DNA from: an uncultured Lachnospiraceae bacterium
Lineage (GTDB): Bacteria > Bacillota > Clostridia > Lachnospirales > Lachnospiraceae
Reading direction: 5' to 3'
Assembly: GCA_934351835.1 (NCBI GenBank)
Contig: CAKRJP010000022.1
Span: 1-35,499 of the forward strand
Length of the DNA stretch: 35,499 nt
In this document: positions 7,485 to 15,713 of the stretch, in pieces
Layout: every line of letters begins with the position of its first letter
Position numbering within the stretch: position 1 is the stretch's first letter
Notes under the pieces: generated by a model
The model's database searches: none
What the model was told of the DNA's origin: nothing
Seen by the model: the letters and a program-made list of their open reading frames with translations, nothing else
Translations under genes and position numbers: made by a program

Positions 7485-8651
7485 TTATTCAGACTTTTTA
7501 AAGTATATCGTTATACAATATAACACCGCCAACGCCACGATCACCCCTCCGACATACCCCACATATTTCATCGAAAGGTAAGTACAGACTGTACCGCCCA
7601 GCCAGGTTCCGCATCCAATCCCCAGATTATACATTGCCGAAAATATTGACATTGCTACAGATGAAGCCGCCGGAGACACACAGCCGATAAGTTCTGCCTG
7701 AAAACATGCCTGGTACGCTAATATGGCGATTCCCCAAACTGCACACAACAAAACAACAGCAATATGATTTCCGGATAATGGATACAATAAAAATAGTGCT
7801 GCCGAAATCACTGTAAGAATCGTTGTGGCAAATACTTTTCGGTGATTTTCATAGAATTTGGCAAATAAGTAACTTCCCAGCAATCCGGTCACACCGAAAA
7901 TCAGCAGTACAAAAGTAACCAGACCGTCCTTCATTTCAGACACTTGTTTCAGGAATGGTTCAATATAGCTGTAAGCTGTATAATATCCCGTTGCCATGAG
8001 AATATTGAACAGGTACACGCCGAGCAGCTTTTTATTTTTCACTAATCCCGGAAGTTGCGCGATCGAGAATGTCTCCTCATTCTGGACATCCGGAAATACA
8101 AAAATCAAAAAAATCAGCAGAAGGAATGTCACCAGCGCAATACTTCCGAACGCCATCCTCCAGCCTATGAGCAGACCTACGATTCTACCAAACGGAAGTC
8201 CCACGATCATCGCTACAGAAGTTCCCGTCACGATCATACTAAGCGCCTTCGCCTTATGTTCTTCCCTGACAAGCTGCACTGCCACCGGCGATGCGATAGA
8301 CCAGAAGATAGAATGTACACATGCCACTCCCACTCGTGAAAATACCAGCATCGTAAATCCTGTCGATAACACCGAACCCACCTGACAGACTCCAAATACC
8401 GCCATTAAGCCAAATAATAATCGTCTGGTTTTTACCTTGCACGCCAGAAGCATCAACGGCAGCGACAAAATCATGACCACCCAGGAATAGATTGTGATCA
8501 TAAATCCCGCTCTTGCCTCCGTAATCTGAAACTCTGTGGCGATATCCGTCAATAGTCCGATTGGCATAAATTCTGAAGTATTTACAAGAAACGCTGCAAT
8601 CGTCATTCCAATCAGAGGCAGCATTTCTTTTCTCGATATCTTTGTATGCAT
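7485..8651 (-). CDS. MFS transporter, sugar/drug efflux type (SotB/YdhP-like)
   Basis: This 388-aa protein has about 12 hydrophobic segments and the early motif FLVNTSEFMPIGLL, typical of the arabinose/sugar-efflux branch of the major facilitator superfamily. The loop 2-3 region reads LACKVKTRRLLFG, a form of the MFS A motif. The substrate cannot be told from sequence. AAGGAG lies 6 bases before the ATG. It follows LarE by 19 bases and is probably the third gene of the TcdA-LarE-MFS operon. A short palindromic AAAATCA/TGATTTT stem overlaps the stop (7471-7487) but is too small to call a terminator. Confidence 0.85.
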   Translation of the reverse strand: MHTKISRKEMLPLIGMTIAAFLVNTSEFMPIGLLTDIATEFQITEARAGFMITIYSWVVMILSLPLMLLACKVKTRRLLFGLMAVFGVCQVGSVLSTGFTMLVFSRVGVACVHSIFWSIASPVAVQLVREEHKAKALSMIVTGTSVAMIVGLPFGRIVGLLIGWRMAFGSIALVTFLLLIFLIFVFPDVQNEETFSIAQLPGLVKNKKLLGVYLFNILMATGYYTAYSYIEPFLKQVSEMKDGLVTFVLLIFGVTGLLGSYLFAKFYENHRKVFATTILTVISAALFLLYPLSGNHIAVVLLCAVWGIAILAYQACFQAELIGCVSPAASSVAMSIFSAMYNLGIGCGTWLGGTVCTYLSMKYVGYVGGVIVALAVLYCITIYFKKSE

Positions 8652-8670
8652 AAATTTCTCCTTTTATCTT

Positions 8671-9489
8671 TCATAACGTCTCATTCATGCTTCCCATGCG
8701 ATATCCCACCAGATCTAAGGTCACATAAGTAAATCCTATCTTTTTAAATTCTTTCGCAATTTTCTCGCGGTTCTCTTCTTTCATGAGTTTGTCAAATTCT
8801 TCCGGCTCAATCTCGATCCGCGCCATCATACCGTGGATCCTGACTCTCACCTGATGAAATCCCATGTCTAATAAAAGTTGTTCTGCTTTGTCCACCATTC
8901 CAAGTTTTTCTTCCGTGATCGTCTCTCCATAGACAAAACGGGAAGAAAGACAGGCAAAAGACTGTTTCTCCCAGGTTGGCAATTCCAGATATTTTGACAA
9001 TGCACGGATATCTGCCTTCGTCAGATTACATGCTCTTAGAGGGCTTTTGATTCCCAGCTCTGCCACTGCCAGAAGTCCCGGACGGTAATCGCCGTTATCG
9101 TCCATATTAGATCCCTCTGCCACCGTCTTGATACCATGATTTTTCGCAATCTCTAAAATCTCACTGAACAATTCTTTCTTACACAGATAACAGCGATTCT
9201 TTGGGTTCTGTGCAAATCCTTCGATACTCAGCTCCTCGGATTCACAGACCACCTGTTTGATGCCTTCTTTCTCACAGAACTCCGTTGCCTCTTTTAATTC
9301 ACGCTTTGGAAATGAACAGGAGGTTGCAGTCACCGCGATCATCTGATCTTCCAACACATCTTTTGCTACTTTTAATAAAAAAGTAGAATCTACACCACCG
9401 GAAAACGCTACTGCCACTGAGCCAAGCTCTTTTAAATATTCCCGCAGATTTTCCAGTTTCTCCAACTGTTCTTTTGTAACTTCTTCCAT
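8671..9489 (-). CDS. larE: LarE-type ATP-dependent sulfur transferase
   Basis: LarE proteins adenylate a pyridinium carboxylate and insert sulfur to make the nickel-pincer cofactor of lactate racemase. The 272-aa protein has the PP-loop SGGVDS (residues 30-35), a CYLC pair (100-103) and ACLSSRF, whose Cys180 is in the position of the sacrificial cysteine known in Lactiplantibacillus LarE. C-terminal RVRIHGMMARIEIEP is typical of the family. No larA, larB or larC lies in the window, so its partners must be elsewhere, or this is a related sulfur transferase. It starts 3 bases after the TcdA stop, indicating one transcript. Confidence 0.82.
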   Translation of the reverse strand: MEEVTKEQLEKLENLREYLKELGSVAVAFSGGVDSTFLLKVAKDVLEDQMIAVTATSCSFPKRELKEATEFCEKEGIKQVVCESEELSIEGFAQNPKNRCYLCKKELFSEILEIAKNHGIKTVAEGSNMDDNGDYRPGLLAVAELGIKSPLRACNLTKADIRALSKYLELPTWEKQSFACLSSRFVYGETITEEKLGMVDKAEQLLLDMGFHQVRVRIHGMMARIEIEPEEFDKLMKEENREKIAKEFKKIGFTYVTLDLVGYRMGSMNETL

Positions 9490-9492
9490 ATC

Positions 9493-10251
9493 CTATGACT
9501 CCTTCGTCAGATCTTTTACGATTTCCCCGGCAATGATCAAACCTACCACCGACGGCACAAACGCAACACTTCCCGGGATATCTCTTCGCTCGGTACATTT
9601 ATGCTTTGCCCCCGGCGGACAGATGCAGTGATTCCTGCAGCTACTTGACATATCTTCGATCGGTCTCGTCGGTTTTTCTTCTGAATATACAACCTTTAAT
9701 TTTTTCACGCCACGTTTCTTAAGCTCCCGGCGCATAACCTTCGCCAGCGGGCATACCTTTGTCTTATAAATATCTGCCACCCGGAACGCACTGGCATCCA
9801 GTTTATTTCCTGCACCCATACTGCTGATGATCGGAATATTCAGTGCCTGTGCTTTCATGACCAGTTCAATCTTGGCTGTCACAGTGTCCACAGCATCCAC
9901 AATATAGTCATATTCTTCAAATGGAAATTCATCTGCATTCTCCGGCAGAAAGAAACTCTTATGGATCCTCACATCTACATCCGGATTAATATCCAACATA
10001 CGGTCTCTCATAACATCTGTCTTATATTTTCCAACGGTACTGCGAGTTGCGATGATCTGTCTGTTTAAATTTGTCAGACAAACCTTATCATCATCTATCA
10101 GATCAAATGCTCCCACTCCACTTCGCACCAACGCTTCACATACATAGCCGCCGACTCCGCCGACTCCAAATACTGCCACTCTGGAACCTGCAAGCTTTTT
10201 CATTGCATCTTCTCCCAGAAGAAGCTGTGTTCTCGAAAATTGATTCAACAT
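9493..10251 (-). CDS. tcdA: tRNA threonylcarbamoyladenosine dehydratase (TcdA/YgdL)
   Basis: TcdA is an E1-like enzyme that uses ATP to cyclise t6A at position 37 of tRNAs into ct6A. The 252-aa protein shows the nucleotide-binding GVGGVGGYVCEAL near residue 30, the following DDDKVCLTNLNRQ, and the dehydratase-type CRNHCICPPG near 207. Length is normal. CAGGAG lies about 10 bases upstream of ATG. It is first in the operon with LarE (3-bp gap) and the MFS gene, driven by the promoter at 10286-10314. The pairing of a tRNA E1-like enzyme with a PP-loop sulfur transferase is probably only co-expression. Confidence 0.88.
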   Translation of the reverse strand: MLNQFSRTQLLLGEDAMKKLAGSRVAVFGVGGVGGYVCEALVRSGVGAFDLIDDDKVCLTNLNRQIIATRSTVGKYKTDVMRDRMLDINPDVDVRIHKSFFLPENADEFPFEEYDYIVDAVDTVTAKIELVMKAQALNIPIISSMGAGNKLDASAFRVADIYKTKVCPLAKVMRRELKKRGVKKLKVVYSEEKPTRPIEDMSSSCRNHCICPPGAKHKCTERRDIPGSVAFVPSVVGLIIAGEIVKDLTKES

Positions 10252-10285
10252 ATATCTTTTTCACTCCTGTAAATCTTGTAAAAGC

Positions 10286-10314
10286 ATTATAACCGTCTAA
10301 TCCTAGCAAGTCAA
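10286..10314 (-). promoter_or_regulatory. Promoter of the TcdA-LarE-MFS operon
   Basis: TTGACT (10309-10314), 17-base spacer, TATAAT (10286-10291). The -35 abuts a long imperfect hairpin. Confidence 0.7.
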
Positions 10315-10350
10315 TAGGAGAGCCGTTTCCGACTCTCCTAATCCTTGCTA
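10304..10350. repeat. Long inverted repeat downstream of glycerol dehydrogenase
   Basis: TAGCAAG (10304-10310) pairs with CTTGCTA (10344-10350), and inside it TAGGAGAG pairs with CTCTCCTA. It follows the glycerol dehydrogenase stop by about 35 bases and may end that transcript or protect its 3' end. There is no U run, so a classic intrinsic terminator is doubtful. It also touches the -35 of the next promoter. Confidence 0.55.
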
Positions 10351-10385
10351 TTATGCTCTATACTCTTTATTTACACAAAGAATTT

Positions 10386-11486
10386 TTACTCTTCTCCAAG
10401 GAAATATCTTCCGTAAGCATCTGCCGCTTTGATTGCCGCACATACTTTTTCCGGTGTCACTTCAAATGGCATATTGTGAAGTGTATCTGTCTCTGCACAA
10501 GCTGCAGTTGCAACTGCCATCAGTTTTTCATCTGTAACTTCTGTAATTCCGAGTTCTTTTAATGTAACAGGAAGTCCTACTTCTATACACCAGTCAATAA
10601 TATCCTCTAATTCTTCCGCCGGGACATTCTCAAGAACCAACTGTGTGATGGTTCCAAATGCTACTTTCTCACCATGATACATGTGGTGGCACTCGTCTAA
10701 TACTGTAAATCCATTATGGATCGCATGTGCGCCAGCAAGCCCGCCACTCTCAAATCCAATACCGCTCAGTAATGTATTTGCCTCAATCACATTTTCAACA
10801 GCTTTTGTACAAGCACCTGTCTCTAATGCGATCTTCGCCTTGACACCTTCATTCATCAATGTATCAAAACAAAGTTTTGCCAATGCCATCGCTGCCTGTG
10901 TCACCTGTCCGCCTGCACAGGAAATTGCACCGCTTGTCTGACACGCTCTTGCTTCAAAATAAGTTGCCAGCGCATCTCCCATTCCAGAAACCGTTAAACG
11001 TGCCGGTGATTTTGCGATTACTTCTGTATCCATTAATACCATGTTTGGATTTGCCGGCAGGAATAAATACTCCTCAAACACTCCATTATCTGTATAAATA
11101 ACGGATAACGCACTGCAAGGTGCATCTGAAGAAGCAATTGTCGGGCAAATAAGTACCGGAGCTTCTTTATAATATGCAACAGCCTTTGCTGTATCAAGAA
11201 TCTTTCCTCCACCAATTCCAATCACAACATCGCAGCCTTTCTCATTCATGATGTCGACCAGACGATTAATCTCATTCTTACTGCACTCTCTATTGAAATA
11301 TTCATAAACAGGTTCAATCTCATAACCATCGAATCCTTCTTTTAAAACATCGCCGATACGTTTATGTCCAGATTCTGTAATCAGCACCAGTGCCTTTTTC
11401 CCATATTTCTGTGCGTATTCACCCAGTTTCTTTAATTCCCCTGCACCTTGTACATATTTACTTGGACTACACAAAATATTTGCCAT
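10386..11486 (-). CDS. gldA: Glycerol dehydrogenase (iron-type alcohol dehydrogenase family)
   Basis: GldA oxidises glycerol to dihydroxyacetone with NAD and is a metal-dependent cytoplasmic enzyme. The 366-aa protein has the NAD-binding GIGGGKILDTAKAVA (near residue 95), TIASSDAPCSALSVIY, and metal-ligand regions GLAGAHAIHNG and HHMYHGEKVAFG. The start MANILCSPSKY is chosen because GGGAGG lies upstream at good spacing; the longer in-frame reading would begin inside the promoter. It has its own consensus promoter and no partner gene such as dihydroxyacetone kinase alongside. Confidence 0.92.
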   Translation of the reverse strand: MANILCSPSKYVQGAGELKKLGEYAQKYGKKALVLITESGHKRIGDVLKEGFDGYEIEPVYEYFNRECSKNEINRLVDIMNEKGCDVVIGIGGGKILDTAKAVAYYKEAPVLICPTIASSDAPCSALSVIYTDNGVFEEYLFLPANPNMVLMDTEVIAKSPARLTVSGMGDALATYFEARACQTSGAISCAGGQVTQAAMALAKLCFDTLMNEGVKAKIALETGACTKAVENVIEANTLLSGIGFESGGLAGAHAIHNGFTVLDECHHMYHGEKVAFGTITQLVLENVPAEELEDIIDWCIEVGLPVTLKELGITEVTDEKLMAVATAACAETDTLHNMPFEVTPEKVCAAIKAADAYGRYFLGEE

Positions 11487-11514
11487 TGTTCTTACCTCCC
11501 TAATTTTTGTTATT

Positions 11515-11543
11515 ATTTTATCAATTTGCCGACATATTGTCAA
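11515..11543 (-). promoter_or_regulatory. Promoter of glycerol dehydrogenase
   Basis: TTGACA (11538-11543), 17-base spacer, TAAAAT (11515-11520), about 30 bases before the start codon. Confidence 0.75.
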
Positions 11544-11561
11544 CCGGATTTTAATATATTT

Positions 11562-11604
11562 TTACAAAAAAATTTTAGGAAGAATCGTTATCAATTCTTC
11601 CTAA
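11562..11604 (-). terminator. Terminator of the pilus-adenosine deaminase operon
   Basis: TTAGGAAGAAT (11575-11585) pairs with ATTCTTCCTAA (11594-11604), 11 bp. On the minus strand the stem is followed by an A2 then a seven-T run. It is the first intrinsic terminator seen after the pilus promoter at 22.9 kb. Confidence 0.85.
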
Positions 11605-11663
11605 TCTTCCATTCATATTTTAAAATTTTACTTTTTATTATTAAAAATAAAACCTTTATTATT

Positions 11664-12641
11664 TTAAATATATTTATAGTTATTATAAAGACGTTCCTTC
11701 ATCTCTTCCGATGCAAAGGAGGTCTCCACCGCATTTCGCATCATCAAAAAGATTTCCTCATCGGTGATTCCATAATGTTCCTGAATAAAATAAAGTTCTT
11801 TTGTCAAAGTAGTGCTGCTCACTGTTCGGTTATCTGTATTGATCGACACTTTTAATCCTTTATCTAAAAATTCTCTGAGAGGGTATTTTTCTTCACTCTG
11901 CACCGCCTTCGTCTGCAAATTACTGATTGGGCACATCTCAATCCCGATGCCTTTCTCTTTTATTTCCTTCTCAAGATCCTCATGACCCGTCATTGCGATT
12001 CCATGACCGATCCTAAGTGCTCCCGCATCCGCGGAATCTTTAATATTCTTCGGATTTCCACACTCTCCTGCATGCAGGGTAAATGGCATACCTATCTTCT
12101 TTGCCATTCTGAATAATTCCATAAATTCCGACATCGGATACATCGCCTCTGCTCCGGCAAGATCTGCGCCACAGACCCCTTTTTCCAGATACTCTCTGGA
12201 GATTTCCAACATCTTCGCATTCTCTTCCTGACTGTGGTGACGCATCGCACAGGTAATGATCCCGTACTCCACACCAAAGTCTGCTTTCCCCTGCTCCATA
12301 CCTGAGATTAATGCCTCTATAATCTGTCTTACGTCCAACCCTTTTAATGTAGAAAGAAGTGGTGCAAATCTCACTTCTGCATAGCAGACATTTTCTTCTT
12401 TCATCTGTCTCAGCACATCATATCCCGCTTCTCTTAAGCCTTCTTCATCCTGGATGCATTGTCCCGGAAGATCAAATTTTTCCAGATATTCCTGCAGGCT
12501 TCTGCAGTCATCGGACACATGAATTTCCTCTTCTTCTACCGTTCTTCCCAGTCTTTTTTCCAAAAATTGTCTGCTCAATGAGCCATCCAGATGACAGTGT
12601 AATTCTACTTTCGGTAACTTCTTCAATTCTTCGATTGTCAT
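11664..12641 (-). CDS. add: Adenosine deaminase
   Basis: The enzyme hydrolyses adenosine or deoxyadenosine to inosine and ammonia. The 325-aa protein carries the family's zinc and catalytic motifs in order: HCHLDGS (His15, His17), FTLHAGE, RIGHG, EMCPISN and SINTDN. There is no signal peptide, so it should be cytosolic. Length is normal. Its ATG overlaps the stop of the signal peptidase gene (ATGA), so it is translationally coupled to the end of the pilus operon. The terminator lies just behind it. Whether it has a job linked to the surface structure or simply shares the transcript is unknown. Confidence 0.92.
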   Translation of the reverse strand: MTIEELKKLPKVELHCHLDGSLSRQFLEKRLGRTVEEEEIHVSDDCRSLQEYLEKFDLPGQCIQDEEGLREAGYDVLRQMKEENVCYAEVRFAPLLSTLKGLDVRQIIEALISGMEQGKADFGVEYGIITCAMRHHSQEENAKMLEISREYLEKGVCGADLAGAEAMYPMSEFMELFRMAKKIGMPFTLHAGECGNPKNIKDSADAGALRIGHGIAMTGHEDLEKEIKEKGIGIEMCPISNLQTKAVQSEEKYPLREFLDKGLKVSINTDNRTVSSTTLTKELYFIQEHYGITDEEIFLMMRNAVETSFASEEMKERLYNNYKYI

Positions 12642-13174
12642 AGTCGCTCCTCCGTATTTTCCTCTTTCCGCTCTAACATCACTGCCACAAGCTGCAACAC
12701 AATTGCAATTCCAATCACAAGAAACGCCACAAACTTTCCACTGCCTTCTGTAACTGTCTTTATAACACCTCCAGCTATCGGCACTGATAATTTCATTTTG
12801 CCAATGTAATTATCATATGGAATCGGATTCATGTCATTCTCACTGTTGGCATCTCCTTTGGTAATAAACGTTCCCATAACGTTGCTGTTCGATACCACTC
12901 TGTGGGTAATAATGGAACCATCCACATCTGTCCCATAAAATGCGATCACATCGCCTTTTTCAATCTGTTCCGGTTCCGTCCATTTCACATAGACCAGACT
13001 TCCCGTTGGAATCGCCGGTTCCATACTGCCACTTACCACCGTATAAATCTGATAGCCCACCACCTTTGGGATTGTCAGTGGAATACACATCAGAACAATT
13101 ACCACTAATATAACAGTGCCCAGTGCACTGCAAACTGCAGCCACTGGGCTTTTCTTTCTTTTTCTGGTCTTCAA
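12638..13174 (-). CDS. SipW-like (ER-type) signal peptidase I
   Basis: This 178-aa membrane protease has a basic start, a helix at about 17-35, the nucleophile in VVSGSMEP (Ser50), and His91 in IITHRVVS where typical bacterial enzymes have Lys. That Ser/His form marks the SipW/archaeal/eukaryotic group. FITKGDAN supplies the third conserved region, and a C-terminal helix follows. The TTG start is chosen because AAGGAG lies 8 bases upstream; a GTG 13 codons earlier has no site. It is cotranscribed with two proteins carrying SipW-type signal peptides, its likely substrates, as SipW is for TasA in Bacillus. Its stop overlaps the adenosine deaminase start. Confidence 0.85.
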   Translation of the reverse strand: MKTRKRKKSPVAAVCSALGTVILVVIVLMCIPLTIPKVVGYQIYTVVSGSMEPAIPTGSLVYVKWTEPEQIEKGDVIAFYGTDVDGSIITHRVVSNSNVMGTFITKGDANSENDMNPIPYDNYIGKMKLSVPIAGGVIKTVTEGSGKFVAFLVIGIAIVLQLVAVMLERKEENTEERL

Positions 13175-13202
13175 TACAGATTCTCCTTTTACTGCCCATC
13201 GC

Positions 13203-14153
13203 CTATTTTGCACGTTTTCTCAAATATATGATCAGCATGGCCAGTGCAGTAAGGGATGCAATGATAATCACAACATCTGCAATCGGAGATACTTTCTTAT
13301 TCTTATCTTCTGCATCAATATTTGCCTTCGGAGTCTCTTCATCGTCCAGATCAATAATTTCTTTTGGAGTTCTTCCGTCAGTACTCTCTACGGTTTCATT
13401 TTCCTCAGAAGTATTCTCTCCCGTCGTATTCGTATCATTTTCGGCTGCGGTTCCGGCATCTGCTGTTCCGGTTGCTGTTCCGGATGCATTACCCGATACA
13501 TTTCCTGCCGTATTTCCAGTATTTCCTGCTGTTCCTCTGCTTACTACTGTGCCTGCTGCCGGAACGTTCGTAGTCACCGTCGTTGTCGTCTCAACGACTC
13601 TGTCCATCTCGCCCGGTGTATATGTAAATGTAAACACATTTTCAACTTCATTATCACTCAAAGTCTTAGTAAGCGCAAGTGCCTGCGGAATATAATTTTC
13701 AATATACTGATAAGCTACCACCGGCTTATCTCCTACATTTCCATAAAACGTCTGACTATTTGCCAGAGCCTTCCCGTCTGCATCCTGATAATTCACGGTG
13801 TAAGCTACCATATTGGCTTTAATTCCATAGGCAACCACATAATCTGCATCCCCATCCACTTCAATCGTTGGTGATGCAAGAGCCTCTTCGTTGTCATGAC
13901 CGCTAAGCCTGAATCCTTTCACATAATATTTATCGTCCGTCACCTGAACACTTCCGGTATTTAAGATCACCTGTGAGCCGGCATCCAGCCCTGTAAACAC
14001 TACCTTATCCTGGCCTTCAATGGTTCCCTTATTTCCAGAATATACGGTTACTTTATATGTATAATTGTCCGCCGCCATCACACTCATTGCCGAAACAGCA
14101 GTAACTACCGAAACTGTAAGAAGAGATACTAGCATTTTTTTCCATTTCTTCAT
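13203..14153 (-). CDS. Secreted MucBP-like surface protein with C-terminal membrane anchor
   Basis: This 316-aa protein has a Sec signal peptide (about 1-28, ending VMA). Beta-rich segments follow. One (VAYTVNYQDADGKALA, near 135) resembles a MucBP repeat. Next comes a Thr/Ala/Gly/Asn-rich low-complexity linker (about 205-265) and a C-terminal hydrophobic helix ending IIYLRKRAK. The helix-plus-basic-tail pattern matches a wall-anchor signal, but no LPXTG-like motif precedes it; the nearest residues read KKVSPIADVV. It therefore seems membrane-anchored. Only one base separates it from the preceding gene. Role in the pilus or in host mucin binding is inferred from context. Confidence 0.6.
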   Translation of the reverse strand: MKKWKKMLVSLLTVSVVTAVSAMSVMAADNYTYKVTVYSGNKGTIEGQDKVVFTGLDAGSQVILNTGSVQVTDDKYYVKGFRLSGHDNEEALASPTIEVDGDADYVVAYGIKANMVAYTVNYQDADGKALANSQTFYGNVGDKPVVAYQYIENYIPQALALTKTLSDNEVENVFTFTYTPGEMDRVVETTTTVTTNVPAAGTVVSRGTAGNTGNTAGNVSGNASGTATGTADAGTAAENDTNTTGENTSEENETVESTDGRTPKEIIDLDDEETPKANIDAEDKNKKVSPIADVVIIIASLTALAMLIIYLRKRAK

Positions 14154-14154
14154 C

Positions 14155-14937
14155 CTATGACTCTCCTTTCCTGTGATGACCTTTTTTCTGTTCCGAATGA
14201 TTATTTAATAAATATATCCCCGCCGCCAGAAGAAGCAGCCCACTGATCAGCGCACATGCACACATCAGGAAAAGTTTTGATGTATCCCCGGTCTTTACTG
14301 AACTCGTCTTCACCAGGTTCTTCTCCTTAATCACTTTATTTTTATTGATTGTCTGTCCTTCTTTTACTTTCTCTACCGCAAAATTCATACGGAGCTTTGC
14401 AAGTGTCTGCTGGTAACCGTTGGTAGCGGTCTCGCCTTCGACACCGACCTTTAAACGAACTGTTCCGCTCTCACCTTTTCCTAATCTTCCAAGGTAAAAA
14501 TATTGTTCTAAAGAACCATCTACGGATTTAAGTCCTTCTCCAAATGTAGAACTTCCTTCTCCTCCCACGGTCTGGCTGTCATATAAGACTTTTTCACTGT
14601 TGTCCGCACCCACGTAAGTCAGTTTATATTCATAAGCACCACCGGACGCAGAGTTTTGGGCCTCTTCTAATGTCTGGACCACTTCATTCGTCATGTACCA
14701 GTCGGTCTTTCCACTGTCCTCATTTTTTAGATTCACCTGCAACTCTATGCTATCTCCCGGCTGAACTTCCGTCATGGAATCTGCGATGTCAGAATCTTTA
14801 AAATTACTGTTCATTTTGCTTCCGTTAAAGGTTACCTGCCAGCCATCCGCACCTTTATATTCTTTGGCAAATGCCGTTGTCTGTATTCCGGCCGCCATGA
14901 CCACCGCCATCGCGAGGCACAATATTTTCTTTTTCAT
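14155..14937 (-). CDS. Surface protein with non-canonical sorting signal SVKTGD
   Basis: This 260-aa protein has a signal peptide ending TTAFA at about residue 24 and a beta-rich exported region without recognised domains. The C-terminal signal is SVKTGD, followed by a hydrophobic helix and a basic tail (KKGHHRKGES). The (S/N/P)xxTG form is used by some clostridial sortases, for example Clostridioides difficile SrtB, so this may be anchored by a sortase outside the window or by the class C enzyme. The start is the ATG 8 bases after GGAGG rather than an upstream GTG. Position between SipW-type substrates and the signal peptidase suggests a part of the same structure. Confidence 0.6.
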   Translation of the reverse strand: MKKKILCLAMAVVMAAGIQTTAFAKEYKGADGWQVTFNGSKMNSNFKDSDIADSMTEVQPGDSIELQVNLKNEDSGKTDWYMTNEVVQTLEEAQNSASGGAYEYKLTYVGADNSEKVLYDSQTVGGEGSSTFGEGLKSVDGSLEQYFYLGRLGKGESGTVRLKVGVEGETATNGYQQTLAKLRMNFAVEKVKEGQTINKNKVIKEKNLVKTSSVKTGDTSKLFLMCACALISGLLLLAAGIYLLNNHSEQKKGHHRKGES

Positions 14938-14951
14938 ATCCTGCACCTCCT

Positions 14952-15698
14952 TTATAAGCTTATACTGGTCTCATCACCAGATACGCCGACATCCACGCCC
15001 CAGGCACTCTTGATCGCCTCTTTTGCATTATGTGTCTGCACCGCATCCACTTCTGCGTCCAAGTTGAATGTGTATCCGTCGTATTTATAGCGGTAAGTAA
15101 TTTTAGAACCATCTGTAACTTTCTCCACCTGTGCCGCTACCGATTCATTGATCCGGATAGTGTCTGAAAGATTCGAGCTGCTTTCTCCCGGTGCCAGTGC
15201 TTTCGTGTAATATAATACCGTACGCTCTTTAGTAGACTGTTCTTCTGAAATCACCCAGCCACTGTTCTCCGGAAAATTTAACTCGATCAGATCAGGTGAA
15301 AGTTCTGTATTTTTCTTACCTTCTTTATCCTTCCAGCTCTTTGTGATGATCACTCTCACAAATGTATCAATATCGCCGCTGTTGTTGACACTCAAAGCTT
15401 CCTCATATTTCTTTCCCGGTGTAAATTTTTCATCTGCTCCGAGAAGATTTTCAAGTAATGTTCCTTCTGTCTCTCCGCTCCAGTTGTCCTCAGACACATA
15501 TGTTCTGCTACTAACTTCTGTTCCGTTTTCCAGCAATGATACGCCTATATGCTGCAAACTCATCTGAGCCGAATAGTTTTCACTATAATAAGTAAGTGCC
15601 GCCCTGGTACTTCCTACCGTACTTCCGATCAAAAGAAGTGTTGCTGCTGCCAGAAGCAGGGCCGGTTTTTTCGGAAATGATCTCGTATTCTTTTTCAT
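14952..15698 (-). CDS. SipW-type exported protein, TasA/CalY-like (first)
   Basis: This 248-aa protein has a signal region typical of SipW substrates: a basic start, a short helix with LLLIGSTVGSTRA, then ALTYYSENYSA just after the predicted cut. The rest is beta-rich with VNNSGDIDTFVRVIITKSW, a pattern shared with camelysin/TasA-like fibre proteins. There is no wall-anchor signal. The second ATG is chosen because it sits 8 bases after AGGAGG, while the first is only 2 bases away. The cognate signal peptidase lies three genes downstream. Assembly into a fibre is inferred from the family. Confidence 0.65.
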   Translation of the reverse strand: MKKNTRSFPKKPALLLAAATLLLIGSTVGSTRAALTYYSENYSAQMSLQHIGVSLLENGTEVSSRTYVSEDNWSGETEGTLLENLLGADEKFTPGKKYEEALSVNNSGDIDTFVRVIITKSWKDKEGKKNTELSPDLIELNFPENSGWVISEEQSTKERTVLYYTKALAPGESSSNLSDTIRINESVAAQVEKVTDGSKITYRYKYDGYTFNLDAEVDAVQTHNAKEAIKSAWGVDVGVSGDETSISL

Positions 15699-15713
15699 TT
15701 TCATGCCCTCCTT

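Noticed and set aside
10304..10350. Strong intrinsic terminator after glycerol dehydrogenase
   Set aside because: The stem is long but neither strand has a U run after it, so it is listed as an inverted repeat only.
12960..13199. Alternative frame starting ATG-GGC before the signal peptidase
   Set aside because: It overlaps the signal peptidase frame, which has the catalytic Ser/His motifs; the AAGGAG site fits the TTG start of that frame.
13116..13874. Plus-strand open frames opposite the MucBP-like protein
   Set aside because: Low-complexity Cys/Ser/Ile composition, no convincing ribosome binding site, and complete overlap with a coding sequence that has a signal peptide and operon context.
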